A stretch of 64,000 nucleotides of DNA from Albifimbria verrucaria (GCA_020081605.1 JAHREC010000062.1:186001-250000); one strand, 5' to 3'. Positions 48,999 to 62,600 are shown, numbered from the stretch's first letter. Notes: generated by a model from the letters alone, not told the origin. Program-made: numbers and translations.

Positions 48999-49917
48999 TC
49001 TGAGTATATGATTTGGTGGATAGAATTTGTCGAAACAGTTACTCACCCAAATGCCTGACGATCGTAAAAGAAGAGAGATATTCAATGGAGTTTTATACCC
49101 TGACAACAATGTCAGACCCTGTTTATCTCCCTCTCGTTCCTCTGTTGCTGGCTTCCAATTATGGAAGCTTGCCCGTGTTGTCCGATGCCGTGCTACGAAG
49201 TGGATCCTAGTGTATATGCAATCTGTGACATGCTCACCTATTTATCTCTCCCCGGCAGTTGACTTGACTCGACAATTGTTTATAGCTACCAGAAGGAGAC
49301 TCCAGTACATAGGTTGTACTTTTTCGGCAATCGTAAAATATTGTACCGATCTTTACCGTCCTTTTGGGTTTGATAATATCTATTTGCAGGGTTCTAGAAT
49401 GGGAATGAACTCTATGCCAAATGAAAGAATGCGATGAAAGTGGGTTGGTACTTTTGCGGGAATTACACTAACTAATCGATCTTCATGGGACTCGGGGTTC
49501 GCCATAGTCATCCCCAAATTCGTCATCTCCCGATCTTCCCCACAGGTTCACCATGGTGACACAAACGCTAAGGTCCATCAACGACTGGGCGCTTCCGCTT
49601 GAAACCTGCAATTAAATTCATTACTGGTGGGCTATTCAGAGACGCCAGTTATTAGAAGGTTGATGTCAGATTATGTGGACAGATAAATAACCCCAAGTAT
49701 TCCCAAACACAGGTCACAAGCGTTTGAGAGTTCTTTGTTCTTCTTGCAGTCTGAAACATATAATACAAAACCAAACATGGTGAGACCTGCAAGTGTGAGT
49801 AGCCCAAGAAGATATACTCGGGACTTTAAAGCACCAACAGCAGCTCAAACTGTTGGGATTGAGATTAAATCCAAATGAAAAATGCTTCAGATTTGCACCG
49901 CCAGCCTGGCATGCATG
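48999..49917. other. Spacer upstream of cutinase
   Basis: Includes the cutinase promoter. No gene recognised. Confidence 0.4.
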
Positions 49918-50452
49918 TCAGCATTTCCAAATTGATAATGAACTGAGAAACAGAGAAACAGTTTTACCTGTACGAAATTTAAATACAATACAATCTATGA
50001 CCCCCAAAAACACAGCGTCTAACAGCCAGGGTACAAATGCCAGTCTTCCCCAAAAGCGGTGCCCATGCCATAATAAGGGGTGTTCAGATGATATACCCTT
50101 CACAATTGTCCCAGTATTGTGTTGCAACCGGGATTAAAATCGTCCATGGAATAATTATAAACCCCATTGAAATCCACATCCATACGTCAGTGGAATACTT
50201 GATGGAGAAGCTCAGAGTATAACCGCAGTGCAATATCCGAAGCTGACGGAAGTTCAACAATAAAGAACCTGAAAGGGCAATACTGAAATGATATGAGCTT
50301 GAAAACTTGGACTCTTTAGGGTCACCGCTCAGCATCAAGGTTTCATTCTGGCAGCTCTTTGTGGCGTTGAGTTCAGGAAGAGCGTTCAGGTATGAGGACA
50401 GATCAATGTCAGCCGCTGAAACAGCGAGGGTAATGGCGTAATAGAGTTTCAT
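49918..50452 (-). CDS. Orphan signal-peptide protein with two predicted membrane helices
   Basis: ATG 50452; MKLYYAITLAVSAADIDLSS looks like a short signal sequence. A luminal part with ELNATKSCQNETLML (two N-glycosylation sequons) follows, then helix WMWISMGFIIIPWTILIPVA. The first frame stops at 50084, but the next frame continues SEHPLLWHGHRFWGRLAFVP with a second helix LLDAVFLGVIDCIVF to 49918, as if one base were missing near 50095-50110. No family recognised. Confidence 0.35.
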
Positions 50453-52665
50453 GATGAATGAATTTGAAAAAGAGGGATACTGCAGTCAGAAATCAGATAG
50501 ATGCTGGCTGGTAAGTCGTTGGCACTGCCAGCTCTTATAGGAAGAAGTTATTCCTTCATCAATCGTTGGGTTTCACAGCTCTTTACATAGGCTAACTAGA
50601 CTAGGAAATATCTCTGAAATTTCTTGGTATGTGTTTATAACATAAAAATAAACAACCAGTGAAATAACCTATCATGGTCTGTCTGTAGATCATTATAGTC
50701 CACCTCAAAGGATAATGTTAATCAAGTGGCAAGTAATCACAGTAATAGCTGTGCTTACTGGAACCTTAGGAGAGGCTGATACATGTACCCAAGCCACTTG
50801 AAGTATGTTATCTTAACCGTTATGGCTTGTACCATCCGACCAAGGAGGCTGATAACTTTCAGAAACAGCGGTAGGTGAAGGACAAGTAATGGATCTGAGT
50901 GCAGTAAAGCGGATTGCGTTTTAACGTTTTCCACTTCTCACGGCCAAAACAGCAAACCAAATGGGCTCATTCGAGAATACTACACTTGACAGTTCAGGCC
51001 TTTGTGCCTGCATCAACCCTGACAAGACCTCCTGGTAGAGTATCCGACGGGTGGCAGTTCTGCATGTTTCTGTACTTTGATACTTTTACGAGAGAACCTT
51101 AAGATTTAGCTATACAAACAAACGTTTAGAATATTCTAGACCTGGCATCACGCAATGTCGCAAATCACATGATCATATATACGTAAAATCCAGAGAGTGA
51201 GTTGGATATCACTGAAACCGAGACGCCCCAATACCTGTTACATGGGACCACACAATTAGACAATAGTTGTCTACGCAGTGTCTGCGCCTCATACCAAGCA
51301 TCTTCAACCGTTATGACTGCAGCCCGAGTCCACTCGGCCACCAAAAGATCAGCTACATATAGCTGTCAAGGGACAGGCTGAAGCCCCGCACAGTCACCAG
51401 CCTCATCCCAATTCCATTCCCTGGGAGATCCTGCGCAACCTGAACTTTCTTTAATACTACCCAACTTGGTGGTTCCTCTGAGTTGCAATGTATTTAGAGG
51501 ACATTTTTATGTTCCCGGTCGGGATTCGTGAGAAGGGGCTACCAATGCAAGGCCCATAGGCACAAAGTCGTGGCGTAGAGCAGATAGTTGATTCCGCTGC
51601 CAAGCCTTAATTCGAGCCAGCTTCAGAGGATGTCTTCCCTCAAATAAAGCCTAAATCACCGCAAACTGATGCATGAGGGTGAAGCTTCTTCCAACGTGTT
51701 ACAAAACACAAAGAGAAGGAAAAATGGTTACAGTCTAGCGCTATGGGCATGCTCCTTCGATGTTGTATGGCCTGAATAAGGCATTTAGGAAAACATGTCC
51801 TCAGCAACCGGGATCTTTCCTATGGATCTCTGAATTGGTATCAAGGATGTAACTCTATCATACCAGATATTTTTATGAGTCGCTCTTGTGGTAGTCGTCA
51901 ACGTTTCCAAGGCTATTGTGGGGTTTCTGAGAATAAGGGGTAACTAGGATTGGGAACAGACATAATGCATTAAATCGCCGGGTTCTTTGTATGGGACTTT
52001 CTTCTAAAGGGGCTTCATATTGACCCTCCGGTGTGATTTGTTGGTTGATATTGAACAGATAACGTGGACTTGTAGATACTACAAGTCCCGAAGAACATAT
52101 CCTGCATCATAAAATAAATATCGGACCAATCAATGAAACAATGGCGCATCGAACGAATAATTGAAAGCTATAAAATTCCCTCTGATAAGAGCTTGAGCAC
52201 AGATCCTAATGTCATATATACCAGGGGCTCCCTGTGAGTCTACGAAGGACAAGGCGCTAGTAATTGCGACCACTGAATTTTCTCACACGCTGCACGATGG
52301 ATGACAGTCTCTCCAGGGAGGAACCCTCGATTGAGCCTATAAAAGGTAAGGTTCAAGGAATGAGAGCGGCCAATGGGTTCCCGAAAATAGTAAGCGTCAC
52401 TGTTGGCCCCTGATCTTGCAGAACTCTATGCAAGGTCACCTTTAGGTTCAAATCTAGGGCGGACCTGTTCATTGTAAGTAATCGTCTCGGAAGTGTCGAA
52501 TACTCTGTAGTATCATTCATACGCAAAATCAGCTTCAACAAACCAAACGTGAGAGCGGAATAGAAGAGAACTGGAAATTACAGTATCCGCTATTTAACGA
52601 TAGCAGGCTGCAAGGAGCAGCTCAGTAACAATGGATAAGCGACACCATGATGTGTTATTTGTTCC
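50453..52665. other. Long gene-poor spacer
   Basis: About 2.2 kb with stops in all frames and no motif or repeat recognised. Confidence 0.4.
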
Positions 52666-53320
52666 CTACCTCCCCGCTCTTCGGGTGCCGATAGTGCAAA
52701 TGACCTGCCGAAGATCCTTTGCTAACAAAACCAAGGAAAAGTCCCCTAGCTCATCCATAACGGCGGCAGATGCAGGCCCCGCGATCCGGACATACGGGGC
52801 CCCACGATTTAGTGGCATGGTGGGTGGTATTACCCCTGATCCAGTAATATATTGGCACATTTCGGTGTAAGCTCCGGCGATCTCCGTCGGATATATGAGG
52901 ACTCCTGTCGGGTTTTTACTATCCCAGTAGAAACAGTTCCAGGTGCCTACCTGAAAACACGAATCGCAATTTTCTCTAAGAATTTCATTGCAAGTAGTGT
53001 CACAATGGCATGAGTATGCCCCATATTGCCTTTGTGGATTGAACTCAAGCTGGGACAGTTACAAAGAGAGAAGTCTGTGCATTGACTTGAAGCATAATGA
53101 TTTGTAAACGAAGTTCATTGGTATTTGAGTAGTAGAGGAAGAATGCGAACCTGATAGTGCTCACAACACAGCATCTCACCAAGAGGTGTACCCGCATCTA
53201 GTGGTTGTGGCTTGTTGGCATCGCAGCATCCTTGTCAAAGCCTCAGAATGAAGGTCCTCTAATATGGTAGATGCAACCGTTAACATCCACAAATTGCAAT
53301 AAAGAACTGAAGACATGTAT
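52666..53320 (-). CDS. Candidate cysteine-rich secreted protein (exon structure tentative)
   Basis: Not recognised. Minus-strand reading gives two Cys-rich pieces. The upstream one reads GCCDANKPQPLDAGTPLGEM then LCCEHYQ (near 53245-53160). The downstream one, starting after a CCCAG acceptor at about 53048, reads SCHCDTTCNEILRENCDSCF, VGTWNCFYWDSKNPTGVL, AGAYTEMCQYITGSG and runs to a stop at 52666. At least eleven cysteines in about 150 residues suggests a disulfide-rich extracellular protein. A possible start, MSSVLYCNLWMLTVASTI, lies near 53314 but joins out of phase. The donor between the pieces is weak (GTTCGC). Confidence 0.35.
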
Positions 53321-54010
53321 TAGACCTTTGATGTCTATTCAAAGACCTCCAATAGGAACCACGATTACTTCAACGATGACCTTATGGATTGCTAAGGTGA
53401 TGGAGCGCACAAGGTTCTATGTGGAGGTAAATAATAGTAACGCTAACGGAGATTTTTCCTGAAATGTAAGTTCCTTGCGGACACCTCGCAACATGAGGAG
53501 ATATATTCTCCCTAGGTTGGTTAGTTGGTATTTCTTCCGCATCTGCAGGCCCCATGCCGTTTTGCTTAGCCACCTGCCGCTTCTACAAATTCTTTCCTTA
53601 CGACCGAGATATCATTCGGGCAACATTGTATTCCACCGATAAGCCACATATTATTTGACACCGTGAACTTAGGGATCGACTACTTCCTCTTGGTATCTAG
53701 CTCACATATCGTATTCTTTCAGCCTTCAATCAATAGGTGCCCTCGGGGCCAGCTTCACCGTACTCGATTCGTGAACGGACGAGTTTGCCTCTTCAGGAAC
53801 TGCACTTTCTCTTCAGATCTATGTACTTGATAGTCGAGGTTGTTTTCAGGGGTTTTGTTATAAGTTCTTCAGTTTCCTAGCCTTCTCTCTCCTTTACCTA
53901 TCAAATCCTAGTCCCATAACGATTTGAAAGGTGTCTGCCGTTTCTTCTTCATTTCATCATATACTTTGAACTGCCGTCTGCCCTCTCAAAACTTCCAGAT
54001 ACTTCACGAA
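53321..54010. promoter_or_regulatory. Upstream region of the PL1 gene
   Basis: Pyrimidine-rich tracts near 53870-53950 sit before the PL1 start, as common in fungal leaders. No gene recognised. Confidence 0.3.
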
Positions 54011-55352
54011 ATGAAGTACTCATTGAGTCTCATTTTTCTCTCTTGGCAAACTTTGCCGCATCACAGACGGTCGTTGGCAAAGCCGAAGGTTTCGCATCCG
54101 GGGTCACAGGTGGCGGAAGCGCGAAACCTGAGTACCCAAAGGACATCCAAGAGCTCAAGACCCTGCTCACAGCCACCGGACCCAAAGTGATCATCTTGGA
54201 TAAAACTTTTGACTTTACTGAATCCGAAGGTCAGGAGTCTGGCAATGTTTGCGCCCCTTGGGGACCGGAGACAAGTGTCAGCGAATTATTCAAGAGGATT
54301 GCGGCGGTAATCCAGCGGCCAAAGCAACCTGGTGGAAAGCTGCTCGTAGCCCTATTGATGTCAAATCCGATAAAACTATTTTAGGCATTGGCAACAAAGG
54401 TATCATCAAGGGTAAGGGTCTCCGTTTCCGACAGGCGAAGAACATTATTGTTCAAAACATTGCTATCACCGACCTCAATAACAAATATGTCTGGGGTGGT
54501 GACGCGCTCTCTTTTGCAAACGCTGATCTGGTCTGGATTGATCACGTTACAGTAAGTCCCACCGCGATTCCTAATGTTACCTGAATCTAATCTTCTCTTT
54601 ACTAGACTGCTCGCCCTGGTCGTCAGCACTACGTCTTCGGTTATGATCCTAGCCATCGCATCACTTTGTCTAATAACTTCATCGATGGCAACTCGCCCTA
54701 CTCAACTGGCTGCAATGGCTATCACTATTGGAACTTTGAGCTGGTCGGCCACGACGATCAAATTACAATGAAGAACAACTATATTGTCAAGACGGCGGGC
54801 CGTAGCCCGGCCCTTAGTTTCAAGACGCTGCTACATGCCGTCAACAACGTCTGGGAAGACAACAACGGGCATGCACTTGAAGGCGGCGAACCTGACGCCC
54901 GTGGTATATACGAAGGAAATGTTTTTATCAATGTTAAATCTTTAGTCGCAACCTATAAAGGTCGACTCTTCACCTCACCTGATGCTACAACAAACAAGCA
55001 ATGCCAAAGCGCACTTGGCCGTGCCTGTCAAACGAACCTGTTGCAGAACTCTCAAGGGTCCTTTGCTTACAAGGATACGTCATTTTTAACGACTTCAAGG
55101 GTTTGACCATTGCTTCTGCGGTCTCTGCTGCTGAGGCTGCCAAGTCCGTCCCCGCCAACGCCGGCGCAGGCAAAATCAACGTTGGCGGCAGTCAACCCCG
55201 ACTCAAGATCCTAGCCCCAATCCCAACCCCACGAACCCCGGGAAGGTTCCATTATATGGCCAGTGTGGTGGGTCGGGCTGGACAGAGGCACCGTCTGTGC
55301 TGAGGGCAAGTGCGTGAAGGCCAACGATTGGTATTCTCAATGTATCCTCTGA
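54011..55352 (+). CDS. Secreted pectin/pectate lyase PL1 with C-terminal CBM1 (five frameshifts)
   Basis: Beta-elimination of pectin in plant walls. ATG 54011; signal MKYSLSLIFLS. Then QTVVGKAEGFASGVTGGGSA, CAPWGTGDKCQ, IGNKGIIKGKGLRFRQAKNI, NKYVWGGDALSFANADLVWI with DHVT, TARPGRQHYVFG after the intron 54552-54605, and NNGHALEGGEPDARGIYEGN. A Pro/Asn-rich linker precedes CBM1: VPLYGQCGGSGWTEA, VCAEGKCVKANDWYSQCIL, stop 55350-55352. One-base losses: 54043-54044, G4 54260-54263, T5 55083-55087, about 55195 and about 55300. The RPGRQH segment is more like pectin lyase, but calcium ligands were not resolved. Confidence 0.85.
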
Positions 55353-56882
55353 GAATCTAACACGGCTTTACCGGATCCATCTGCATGAGAGGAAGAAGAG
55401 ACAGGATTTATCTACGCAATGCAAACTCTGCAGGCTAATTCTTTAGTAATCAACTTTGATGGTTCCTTCAGTAACAGGTCTTGTCAGCCAGTGGCATAGG
55501 GTTTCGAGAGGCATTTGATTATAATAGCACCAAAGGTGATGTCTTATTCATTCTAACTGTGTGTATTTTCATCCACAGTATCTAGGCTAGCCTAAATAAG
55601 TCATACGATACAATAAGGCATCGGAGTGTTTGAATCTCTTGTATGACGGAGGTTTGTTCCAATATGTCTCCGTATTGCGCGATCTTCAGATCTTCATAGC
55701 AGTGATTACCCTCCTGTCTACTTGAACTTGCGCAGGGCTCATGCACATGGCGTATCAGTAACTGCAATAGAGAATGTGTCGACATAAAAGCTTTAAGCAC
55801 TGGCACTATTACTGGGGTGTTGTGGGTCACTACATTTCCGATTCCTTTCTCCTCGGGAGCAGATAACATGACTTGGATGGCGTTTCAATTGCTTAGGCAT
55901 TGCGGTCACCCATTCGGCCTCAGTCGGGATATGAGGGGGCAAACAAATAGCTAAAAGTCCCAACATCTATGAGACTCCAATCGCCCTTACCCCGAGCGAT
56001 ATGGACCCAGCTGTATACGTTTTAGTTTTAGTATCTGGTTTGTTCTCAACTCCTTGTCGATTCAATTCGCTGGCGGATACGAAATAGCCAGAATTGCTAT
56101 GGTAAGCTACTGATTCATAAGCTAAATGATTGTAAGAATGAAAGGAACTTAGTAGCACACCCAGCAGGCACCTCTGCCGTGTGTCTCTCGTGTGGGCGTT
56201 GACGTATATCATGGCTAGCGCAACGTATTTACGTGACATGCAAGGGTCCCATCATTTGACCCTGTGCCTAGATCCATTTCTCCCCGCACAACCATTTTCA
56301 TGCTATACCGTCATCACAGGGCTTGTTGCCGGCTAGGTGTACGTCAGATGGCGCACCCTGGTGCTACTATTGGCGTGAAGAGTTAGTGCGAGTAGGGATA
56401 GTTCGGCTAGTGACCGACGGTCAATTGCAGCACTTCTTCATGATCGTTGATTCGCCCGATCACGACGTGTGCGCCATCCCGATCAAGCCAAACTCGTTCA
56501 AAGTTTTCCCGGATTTGCAAGTGAAGGTTTCAAGGCAACTGCTCTAAGCTAGGCGGAACAGACACATGGTCATGGATAGGTTTGGAATGGGGACTCTTGG
56601 GCTCGCTCATTTCCTGCGTAACCCTGACCGCCCATTACCTTGCTTCCAGATTTCTGGCTAATCATGCCGTAACCAGATTGTCTTTGGGTAGTGAGGATGC
56701 GCCACCCCGCGCACTGAATCCCATGCCGCTGGTCTGCATAGGAGGTTTATTAGCTTTGATTTCCTGCCAATTATTCTTTTCCATGAAACAATCACTTCAT
56801 CTACCTACTTCTACCTCCTAGATTCTCCCTCTCCGTCTAAAACTTCCTTTTCCCAGCTCCATTGCGCAACAACTTAGCAACG
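55353..56882. other. Spacer between PL1-CBM1 and permease
   Basis: No gene recognised; frames at 55582-55869, 55967-56239 and 56323-56547 carry no motif. Confidence 0.4.
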
Positions 56883-58646
56883 ATGGAACCAGAGGAGGAA
56901 AAGCACATCAATCCCGACCCGGCTGATATGACCAGCATCCGGGATTCGGGGCTAATGATATGGGTGGCCTTCATAGACGACTGAACAATCGTCAAATCCA
57001 GCTCATCGCTGCCGGTGGCTCCATTGGAACAGCTCTGTTCATTAGCATTGGAGGAGGCCTTGCCAAAGGCGGCCCTGGAAGCCTGCTAATTGCGTATACG
57101 CTATATTCGCTCGTGCTTGCTCTCGTTAACAATTCGACCGCCGAGATGAGTACATACATGCCAGTTGCAGGAGGATTCGTCCGCCTAGCTGGACATTGGG
57201 TGGATGATGCGCTTGGCTTTGTAGCAGGATGGAATTTTTTCTCTACGAGGCGTTACTGATCCCATTTGAGATCACTGCGCTGACTTTTGTTATTTCATTT
57301 TGGAACTCGAATGTGACCAACTCTGGACCAACTGCTGGCGTCTGTGCGGCTGCTATTGTCTGCTATGCGTGAGATATCCCTTCGTTATTCATCATCGCTG
57401 CCATTGCCGTCATGGAACCTTTCTTGAGTATTTTCTAACTTTGACTGATTGTGCATGTTTTAGTATATTAAACATCACCGCCGTTCGTGCATACGGAGAA
57501 GCTGAATTCTGGCTCTCAGGGGAAAGTCATCCTAATCTTCATCTTGTTCGCATTCACCTTCGTCACAATGTGTGGCGGCAATCCCCAACACGACGCCTAC
57601 GGATTTCGACATTTTTCGAACCCGGGTTCCTTTGCGACTTACCTGAGCCAAGGGGATAAAGGACGATTTGAAGGGTTCCTTGCTGCCCTTTGGAGCGCAT
57701 CCTTCACAATTGTTGGTCCGGAATACATTTCAATGGTAGCGGCCGAGGCTCAACGTCCAACCATCTACATCAAATCGGCATTCAAGACAGTGTACTACCG
57801 ATTCTGCATTTTCTTCATTGTGGGAGCATTGGCCGTTGGAATCGTTTGTGCTTACAACGACCCTGCCCTTGTGGAGATATATTTCGGCAATGGAAGCACC
57901 GGAAGTGCCGCTGCGTCCCCATACGTTATTGCGATGGAGAACCTTGGTATTGAAGGGCTACCCCACTTGGTCAACTTCTTGCTCCTGACGTCCATCTTCT
58001 CTGCTGGAAACACATACACCTACTGCGCTACTCGAGCACTGTATTCTCTGGCCCTTGAAGGTCGAGCGCCAAGGTTTCTACGCTACTGTAATCGGCGGGG
58101 TGTGCCTGTCTGGTGCTTCTGTGTGGTTATATGTTTCCCTTTTCTCTCGTTTCTTCAAGTTGCCAATGGCTCAGCCAAGGTTCTGAGTTGGTTCATCAGC
58201 ATCATTACTGGCGGTGGCTTGATTACTTTCATCATCATATCCATCACTTACATCAACTATCACAAAGCATGTGTGGTCCAGGAGTCGACCGGAAAAAGGA
58301 TCGCCCTTACTACGGGTATTTTCAACCGTACGGGGCCTATGTCGCTCTGTGCGTTCAATTTGTTATTGTTTTAACGTATGGCTATTATGCCTTCCGACCA
58401 AGATGGGACGTTGAGGTGTTTTTCCAAAATTACTCTATGCAGATCCTAGCTGTAATACTCTTTTCCGGGTGGAAGATCGTCAAGAAGACGCGGTATATCA
58501 GACCTAAAGACGTGGATCTGGTTTGGGAACGACCCGAAATTACGGCCTATGAGGAGTCTTTCACTGAACCACCTGTGGGCTTCTGGCGAGAAATCGCGCA
58601 AATGGTTGGATTTAAGAGGAACAAGAAGCACCAGCACGATCTGTGA
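56883..58646 (+). CDS. Amino-acid permease of the fungal AAT/YAT family (frameshifts)
   Basis: Twelve-helix plasma-membrane amino-acid/H+ symporter. ATG 56883. Signature: LNNRQIQLIAAGGSIGTALF, GGPGSLLIAYTLYSLVLA, EMSTYMPVAGGFVRLAGHWV with GFVAGWNF, then LIPFEITALTFVISFW, FTFVTMCGGNPQHDAYGFRH, SFTIVGPEYISMVAAEAQRP and SAGNTYTYCATRALYSLALE. The C-terminus has RPKDVDLVWERPEI. Intron 57369-57463. One-base losses at G4 56948-56951, T6 57235-57240 and near 58275; the shift at about 57515-57522 needs two bases. Substrate preference not readable. Confidence 0.88.
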
Positions 58647-59685
58647 ATCGTCTTATTAGTTAGTAATATGCCAATGGTACAAGTATTATGACATAATCAT
58701 TAACTTCTGGTGGGCATGCCGCTTTTTCTGCACATTGGCGAGCTCAATGCTATCAGACTTAAATGTCAAGATAATGGGAATGCATTCATCGTTTAGTCAT
58801 GATTCGAAGTGGATGAGATGGTTTTCATCTTGAACCTTCAGTCAGTGATTGATTCTTTCTTTGGTTCATTTTCGGCATGTGACCGAATGAGAACGGAAAT
58901 GGTAGCTCTGATGTAGTCGCAGACTATGGAATTTTTGAAGTCCCAGTTTATCTTAGTCCGTCTATCACATAGTTCAGGATATCTTTTCTCACCTCTTAAA
59001 CCACTTCCGTCAAAGTGGTTACTAGATACTTCAAGGGAACCCCCTTTCAATATGGCTGATGTAAAATGAAAGCGACTCGTGAGGGTGCTATCTTGGTTTG
59101 GGAAAAGTTTTGCGTGAACTGGGCATAATTTTGTAACTCGTGCCGCCGAGGAAAACACAAAAGTTAAAAAGACAGTTAAGTTATTCAAATCCACAATATA
59201 CTTTGAGTCTCCTAAAAGCTCTATGATATTATTGTTGCTGGCAAAGGTAGACTCTGTGGCTTGATTTTGCGATAAGTTTATGACTACCCTGAAGGAGTAA
59301 TATGTAATATGTCAAAGTATCATGTTAGGGATGATAAGATAGGTAGGACGACTTAATTTGGCTCATCTCTTTGTTCAAACAGACCTAAAAGAGCCCAATT
59401 AATGCGAATTACTCACTCCAAGAGAAAAAGGAGCAAGATCTATTAGCAAACCCATGGAGTTTTTGATTACCGTGAGCCTCCTAGACTGCCAACATCACAC
59501 AAATCATCGAGAATGAGTGGCAAGTCAGGTTGCAATTCAAAAACTGATTTATTTTATCTACCTCATGAAGAGATCGCAAAAGATACCATCGTCTTGCCAA
59601 TGCAGCTAACTCTGTGCCGCGAAGACGTATGGCGGCCAGTACTTGAGGAAGTGGTCATACTTTGTCCCAAACCAACCTCAACACT
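58647..59685. other. Spacer between permease and GH31
   Basis: Shared 3' region of two convergent genes; frames at 58838-59194 and 59513-59734 lack motifs. Confidence 0.45.
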
Positions 59686-62600
59686 TTATAGAACCTTCAG
59701 TTCGTATTTGCCCGTCAAAGGAACATCAACGTGAAGGGTTAATTTCTTGTTCTTCGCATCATAGTCCCCATCGCTCTTCTTGGGCTTGCAGGCTACTCCG
59801 AGAACTGTAATTGTCTGAATGTTCACGCCAGCATCGTATTCGAAAGAGCCCGTCATTGAGAATTTTCCATCTTCGTACGCGAAATCAATTTCGGACACGG
59901 ATTCCTGGACATAAGACTTGCCGTCATCAAGGTACAAGGAACCTTCCGCGCGACCGTCTAGACCAGGAGCGATGACAATATTGAATGGCTTCTGACGCAG
60001 GGCGGTAGTGGTATTGGCGCTCTCAACGCGTTGAGGGTACACAATGCCACCTTTGTAGTGCACCGTAATCTCTGTGACGTCGACTTCTGCGGAGACGTAT
60101 TCGCCCCGTCCACGAACAGGCTTACCTGTGCCCCACTCATAGAAGATGTCGTTAGGAGATAGTAGTTCACTGTGGTGCTGTTCTCCTCGGTGACAGGGCT
60201 CACCAGTATACCATCACCGTAGAAGAACTGCAAGTCAATAGGGTAGGTGTTTGAATCTTCGGGATAGTTGAAGAAAAGAGGATTGAGCGTCGGTGTGCCA
60301 GTCTGGTTCTGCTTATAGATGGCCGTATAAATGTAGTCGACTGCACGATTAACAACTTGTTCAAACTCGGGCATGGATGCAACTTACGGAGCTGATATCT
60401 AATGGAAATTCCATTACGGGCTGCTTTAGCCACAGTTGGCCAGCGGTAAAATTCTTGATAGTTGGCAAAGATCTCGGCATGATTACGGAAAAAGGTATAG
60501 AAAGAGCCGAGGGTCGCCCATCTGTTACGTGTCAATTCAGCCGTGCCATCTATTGTAGGAATGGGTTTGTATTGTTACCTGGCGCAGAGCGTCTCTGTGA
60601 CATTGCCACCAAAACCACAAACATCAGCTCCCACTACGGGAATCTGATATAGTGATGCGAATTGGAGGATTTGGCTAATGGATTCGCGATACCAAAGCCA
60701 TCCTGATATGTTATCTTCACATCAATTAGCTTAAAATGTCAAATAAGAAGTATCAAGTATTGCTTTACCTCCAAGCCAGTGCGACACATCTGTGCCCGAA
60801 CCAGCAAACGTGCTTCGTGTAATAACGAGGGCGCGTTCGTCTGGTCGCCTGGCGCGCATAGCATTATAAGAGTGTGTCGACATCATAGCACCGTAAAGGC
60901 TGTGAGTGTCATATTGAACATAGTCACGCGCCTGAACCAGGTCCGTGTCAGCGGTTCCGTCACTGAGTGTAGGGCCCGCACCGTTCTGAATCATGTATGG
61001 TGGCCTAATGAGTTCACGGTTTGGCAGGCCCTTGCACTCGTCTGGCCGGCATCCAGAACCTGTTTGCTTGCCATGCTGCCACTTTTGCCTGCGGAACCCC
61101 AGCCGCCTTGACCCCATTGGGCTCTGGAGGCACGCCAGCGACCAGCACCACGGTTACGTGAGGATCGAGGCTGAGGTTGAGGTTTTGTTTGATCTCGGGC
61201 AAGAATATCTCGTTTCTCGGCACGCTTGCCTGACACGAAATTAGGTTGAAGGCTGTCTGGGAACCCTGGGATCGGAGCATCTGGGCCATCCCTGACGGGT
61301 GGCGCTGCGGGGGAATGCCATCGTTCTTTGCGAATTCTTCAGGAGTCGTGTTATTACCTGGGTAAGGTCGATTATAGAAATTGGCGGGTTCGTTCATGTC
61401 AATCCACAATGCATCAATATCAGGTCCATTGACACCATCGAAGAAGGTTGCGAATTGCTCGGACCAATATTGTTGAGAGTTCGGGTGAAACCAGTCAGGA
61501 AGTAACTCGGCCCAGGCCAGACCACGCCCTGGTACACGGAGCCATCGTTATCTCGGATAAAGGCATCATATTCAAGACCTGCGTCACGGGCGGGATTTGG
61601 CTCAGAGTAGTATACAGCGGGGTCAACCATGACGATATAATGCTGATCTCTGGCATGGATGGTGTCAACAAGATCTTTGTAGAGATCTAGAGGATACCTC
61701 TCGGGATCCGTGGTGAAGACGCGTCTGCGGTCCATATAATCAATGTCTGTCCACATTGTCTCTAAGCTGATATCGTGGGCCGAGAAGTTGGCGACAACAG
61801 CCGCGACCTCATAGACATCTCGATAGCCGTATTTGCATTGGTGGAAGCCAAGTCCCCAGTATGGCGTCATCAGGGGTAGTTGAGTGATTTCCGCGTACTG
61901 CATAGCTACATCACGGGGCGATGGGCCTGCAATAAAGTAGAAATCTAGAACGCCACCGATTATGTTGTATTCGAGGTATTGTTTTCCATCCTTGTCGTCG
62001 ATAAATATATCCATGCCATTGGAATTCAGCAGGAACACTCCATGAGTACCACTGCCCTTCCTGTGATCAAAGTAGATTGGATGAGCACTGTACAGGTTTT
62101 CGCCTTGGGGTACGCCGTAAGCATCTCGGGTGTAGATTGTCCTGGTGTAGTTGGTCGTATTCAACATAAAGGCATCGCTATGTTCACCTAGGCCGTACAG
62201 ATGTGGCTTCGGTGGAAGGCTAGTCTTCAGATGAACGTATTGGCTTTCAAACACCAGTTTATGACCAGTAGTGTCGAAGAGCACCTCTCCAGTATCGGTT
62301 CGGGTCACTGTGAAGGAGAAAGGGTTGGCGTTGAATTTAAACTTGAGCTTCGAGTCCTTCGGGGAACACCATTGACCAAAGCCTGGGCGTGGGAAAATAT
62401 CGTCTGGGACTTGATAGACGGTATTATTGGTGTCTGTAATCTTGACGTGCAGTCGGTCCCTAGTCTGGTATTCCACTTCCAGCTTTAGTTTTGGGAGATC
62501 AATGCCATACACATTGCAGGCAGGACCAGCAAGAGCTAGGTCAGCGTAGAAGCCAGATCTAGTTTCCCATTGCTTTGTAGCTTTGTATCCTGAGCATGCT

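Noticed and set aside
52443..52470. GGTTCAAAT-like T-arm suggesting a tRNA
   Set aside because: No matching acceptor stem, D-arm or anticodon arm around it.
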